Part shown: one piece after another, positions 63,169 to 64,000 of the stretch
Position numbering within the stretch: the first letter of the stretch is position 1
Layout: every line of letters starts with the position of its first letter
NCBI GenBank assembly: GCA_009937615.1
Contig: JAACFB010000001.1
Location: forward strand, 1-64,000
Direction: 5' to 3'
Length of the DNA stretch: 64,000 nt
Origin: Gammaproteobacteria bacterium
Lineage (GTDB): Bacteria; Pseudomonadota; Gammaproteobacteria; Steroidobacterales; Woeseiaceae
Notes under the pieces: generated by a model
The model's input: only the letters and a program-made list of their open reading frames with translations
Databases searched by the model: none
What the model was told of the DNA's origin: nothing
Made by a program: the position numbers and the translations under genes

Positions 63169-64000
63169 ATGAACAGCACGGACAAACAATTTCGCGGCAT
63201 TCCAATCGTACGCAGCGGCAGCAAGTACCGAACCGGCGAGGGTTTCTCGGCGATAAAGAACGGCGTGAAGCACAATCAAAATGCAGAACCGTTCGTCAGC
63301 GGGCAGAAGCCGGCTTGGCTGCGGGCGAAAATGCCGACCGGCAAGGGCTATTCCCGGACGCAGCAGATCGTAAAAGAGCAGCGCCTCAGTACTGTCTGTG
63401 AAGAGTCGATGTGCCCCAATATCGGCGAATGCTGGAATGCGGGCACGGCCACGATCATGGTGCTTGGCTCAGTCTGCACGCGAGCCTGCCGCTTCTGCGC
63501 GGTGGACACGGGTAACCCGAAGGGCTGGCTCGATGCCGAGGAACCTGCCAATACGGGCCGCGCGGTCAGGCTCATGGGTCTCGAGTACGTCGTCATTACG
63601 TCGGTCGATCGTGATGACCTTGCGGACGGCGGGGCATCGCATTATGCCGCCTGCATTCGCGCGATAAAGCAGCAAAATCCGAACACGGCAGTCGAGGCGC
63701 TGACGCCCGATTTCAACGGCGTGAAAGAACATGTCGAATGTGTCGTCGATTCGGGTCTCGACGTCTTCGCGCAAAATGTCGAAACAGTGCGTCGGCTAAC
63801 GCATCCGGTACGCGATCCGAGAGCCGGTTACGAAAAAACGCTGCGGGTACTCCGGCATGCCAAGGAGTTTCGTCCCGATGTCCTGACAAAAACGAGCCTC
63901 ATGCTCGGCCTTGGCGAACGCGACAACGAAATCATGCAGACAATGGACGAACTACGCGATGCAAAAGTGGATATCCTGACGCTTGGCCAGTATCTGCGGC
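63169..64000 (+). CDS. lipA: Lipoyl synthase (partial, cut by window edge)
   Basis: The first 277 residues of a radical-SAM lipoyl synthase, which inserts two sulfur atoms into octanoyl groups on carrier proteins. The auxiliary-cluster motif C-x4-C-x5-C is in [12 protein letters not shown], and the radical-SAM motif C-x3-C-x2-C is in [27 protein letters not shown] and PDFNG are also typical. The N-terminal extension before the auxiliary motif is about 80 residues. The frame is open to the last base. lipB is not in view upstream. Confidence 0.97.
   Translation, partial: MNSTDKQFRGIPIVRSGSKYRTGEGFSAIKNGVKHNQNAEPFVSGQKPAWLRAKMPTGKGYSRTQQIVKEQRLSTVCEESMCPNIGECWNAGTATIMVLGSVCTRACRFCAVDTGNPKGWLDAEEPANTGRAVRLMGLEYVVITSVDRDDLADGGASHYAACIRAIKQQNPNTAVEALTPDFNGVKEHVECVVDSGLDVFAQNVETVRRLTHPVRDPRAGYEKTLRVLRHAKEFRPDVLTKTSLMLGLGERDNEIMQTMDELRDAKVDILTLGQYLR

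Noticed and set aside
1-64000. CRISPR arrays, tRNA/rRNA genes, insertion sequences or prophage
   Set aside because: No regularly spaced repeats, cloverleaf sequences, transposase or integrase frames were seen anywhere in the window.

Overview
The window is a dense, GC-rich bacterial chromosome segment (about 60 protein genes, gaps mostly under 250 bp, many 1-4 bp ATGA/GTGA/TGATG overlaps). The gene set suggests a marine or environmental gammaproteobacterium: E. coli-type DeoD, an AspC/TyrB-type aminotransferase, a MoxR/Bat operon, a high-potential iron-sulfur protein and LipA. This placement rests on gene content only, and I cannot name a species. I saw no rRNA, tRNA, CRISPR array, transposase or phage gene; this is a metabolic chromosome region, not an island.

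Layout. 1-730: a lipoprotein gene cut by the left edge. 799-5817: a deoxynucleoside operon (deoD, deoC, an aldehyde dehydrogenase and a second half-length aldehyde dehydrogenase-like protein) facing an adenosine-kinase-like PfkB gene. 5957-10604: a DUF4956 membrane protein, a hydrolase-fold protein that has lost its nucleophile, and a divergent pair made of a possible kinase-fold secreted protein and a secreted PPP-type phosphatase. 10820-21386: one continuous purine-ring catabolic operon, uraH-xdhA-xdhB-xdhC-puuD-puuE-uraD-alc-allA-guaD, taking guanine and xanthine through urate and allantoin to ureidoglycolate, glyoxylate and urea. 21390-23209: two divergent paralogous phosphoribosyltransferases and a LOG-family phosphoribohydrolase (nucleotide salvage or turnover). 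23246-32451: an AlbA_2-domain protein, an APH-fold kinase, a membrane GGDEF protein, a peroxiredoxin, and a four-gene unit (Npt-like transporter, cytochrome b561, thiolase, nitroreductase).

32468-41081: a complete histidine-utilisation locus of the five-step type. hutI plus a coupled MFS gene run left; hutF-hutC-hutU-hutH-hutG run right; a HutC-like palindrome sits between the two arms. 41258-42266: a YSC84-type protein and a small membrane protein. 42271-47967: an NAD-dependent molybdenum formate dehydrogenase operon (fdhD, fdsG, fdsB, fdsA), which could consume the formate released by HutG. 48402-51918: a HiPIP, a metallo-beta-lactamase-fold hydrolase, an aromatic/aspartate aminotransferase, a DUF192 protein and a lipoprotein. 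52058-58959: a MoxR-DUF58-DUF4381-BatA-BatB/C-BatD operon. 58990-64000: glyoxalase I, a HAD phosphatase, an intact paralogue of the degenerate hydrolase, an OmpA-family coiled-coil protein, a 65-residue protein with a clear terminator, and lipA cut by the right edge.

Taken together the region specialises in using nucleosides, purines and histidine as carbon and nitrogen sources, with oxidation of the released reductants (xanthine dehydrogenase, PuuD cytochrome, formate dehydrogenase). No new multi-gene system is proven. The best leads are the kinase-fold/phosphatase divergent pair, the active/inactive hydrolase paralogues, the split ALDH16-like pair and the divergent PRTase pair.
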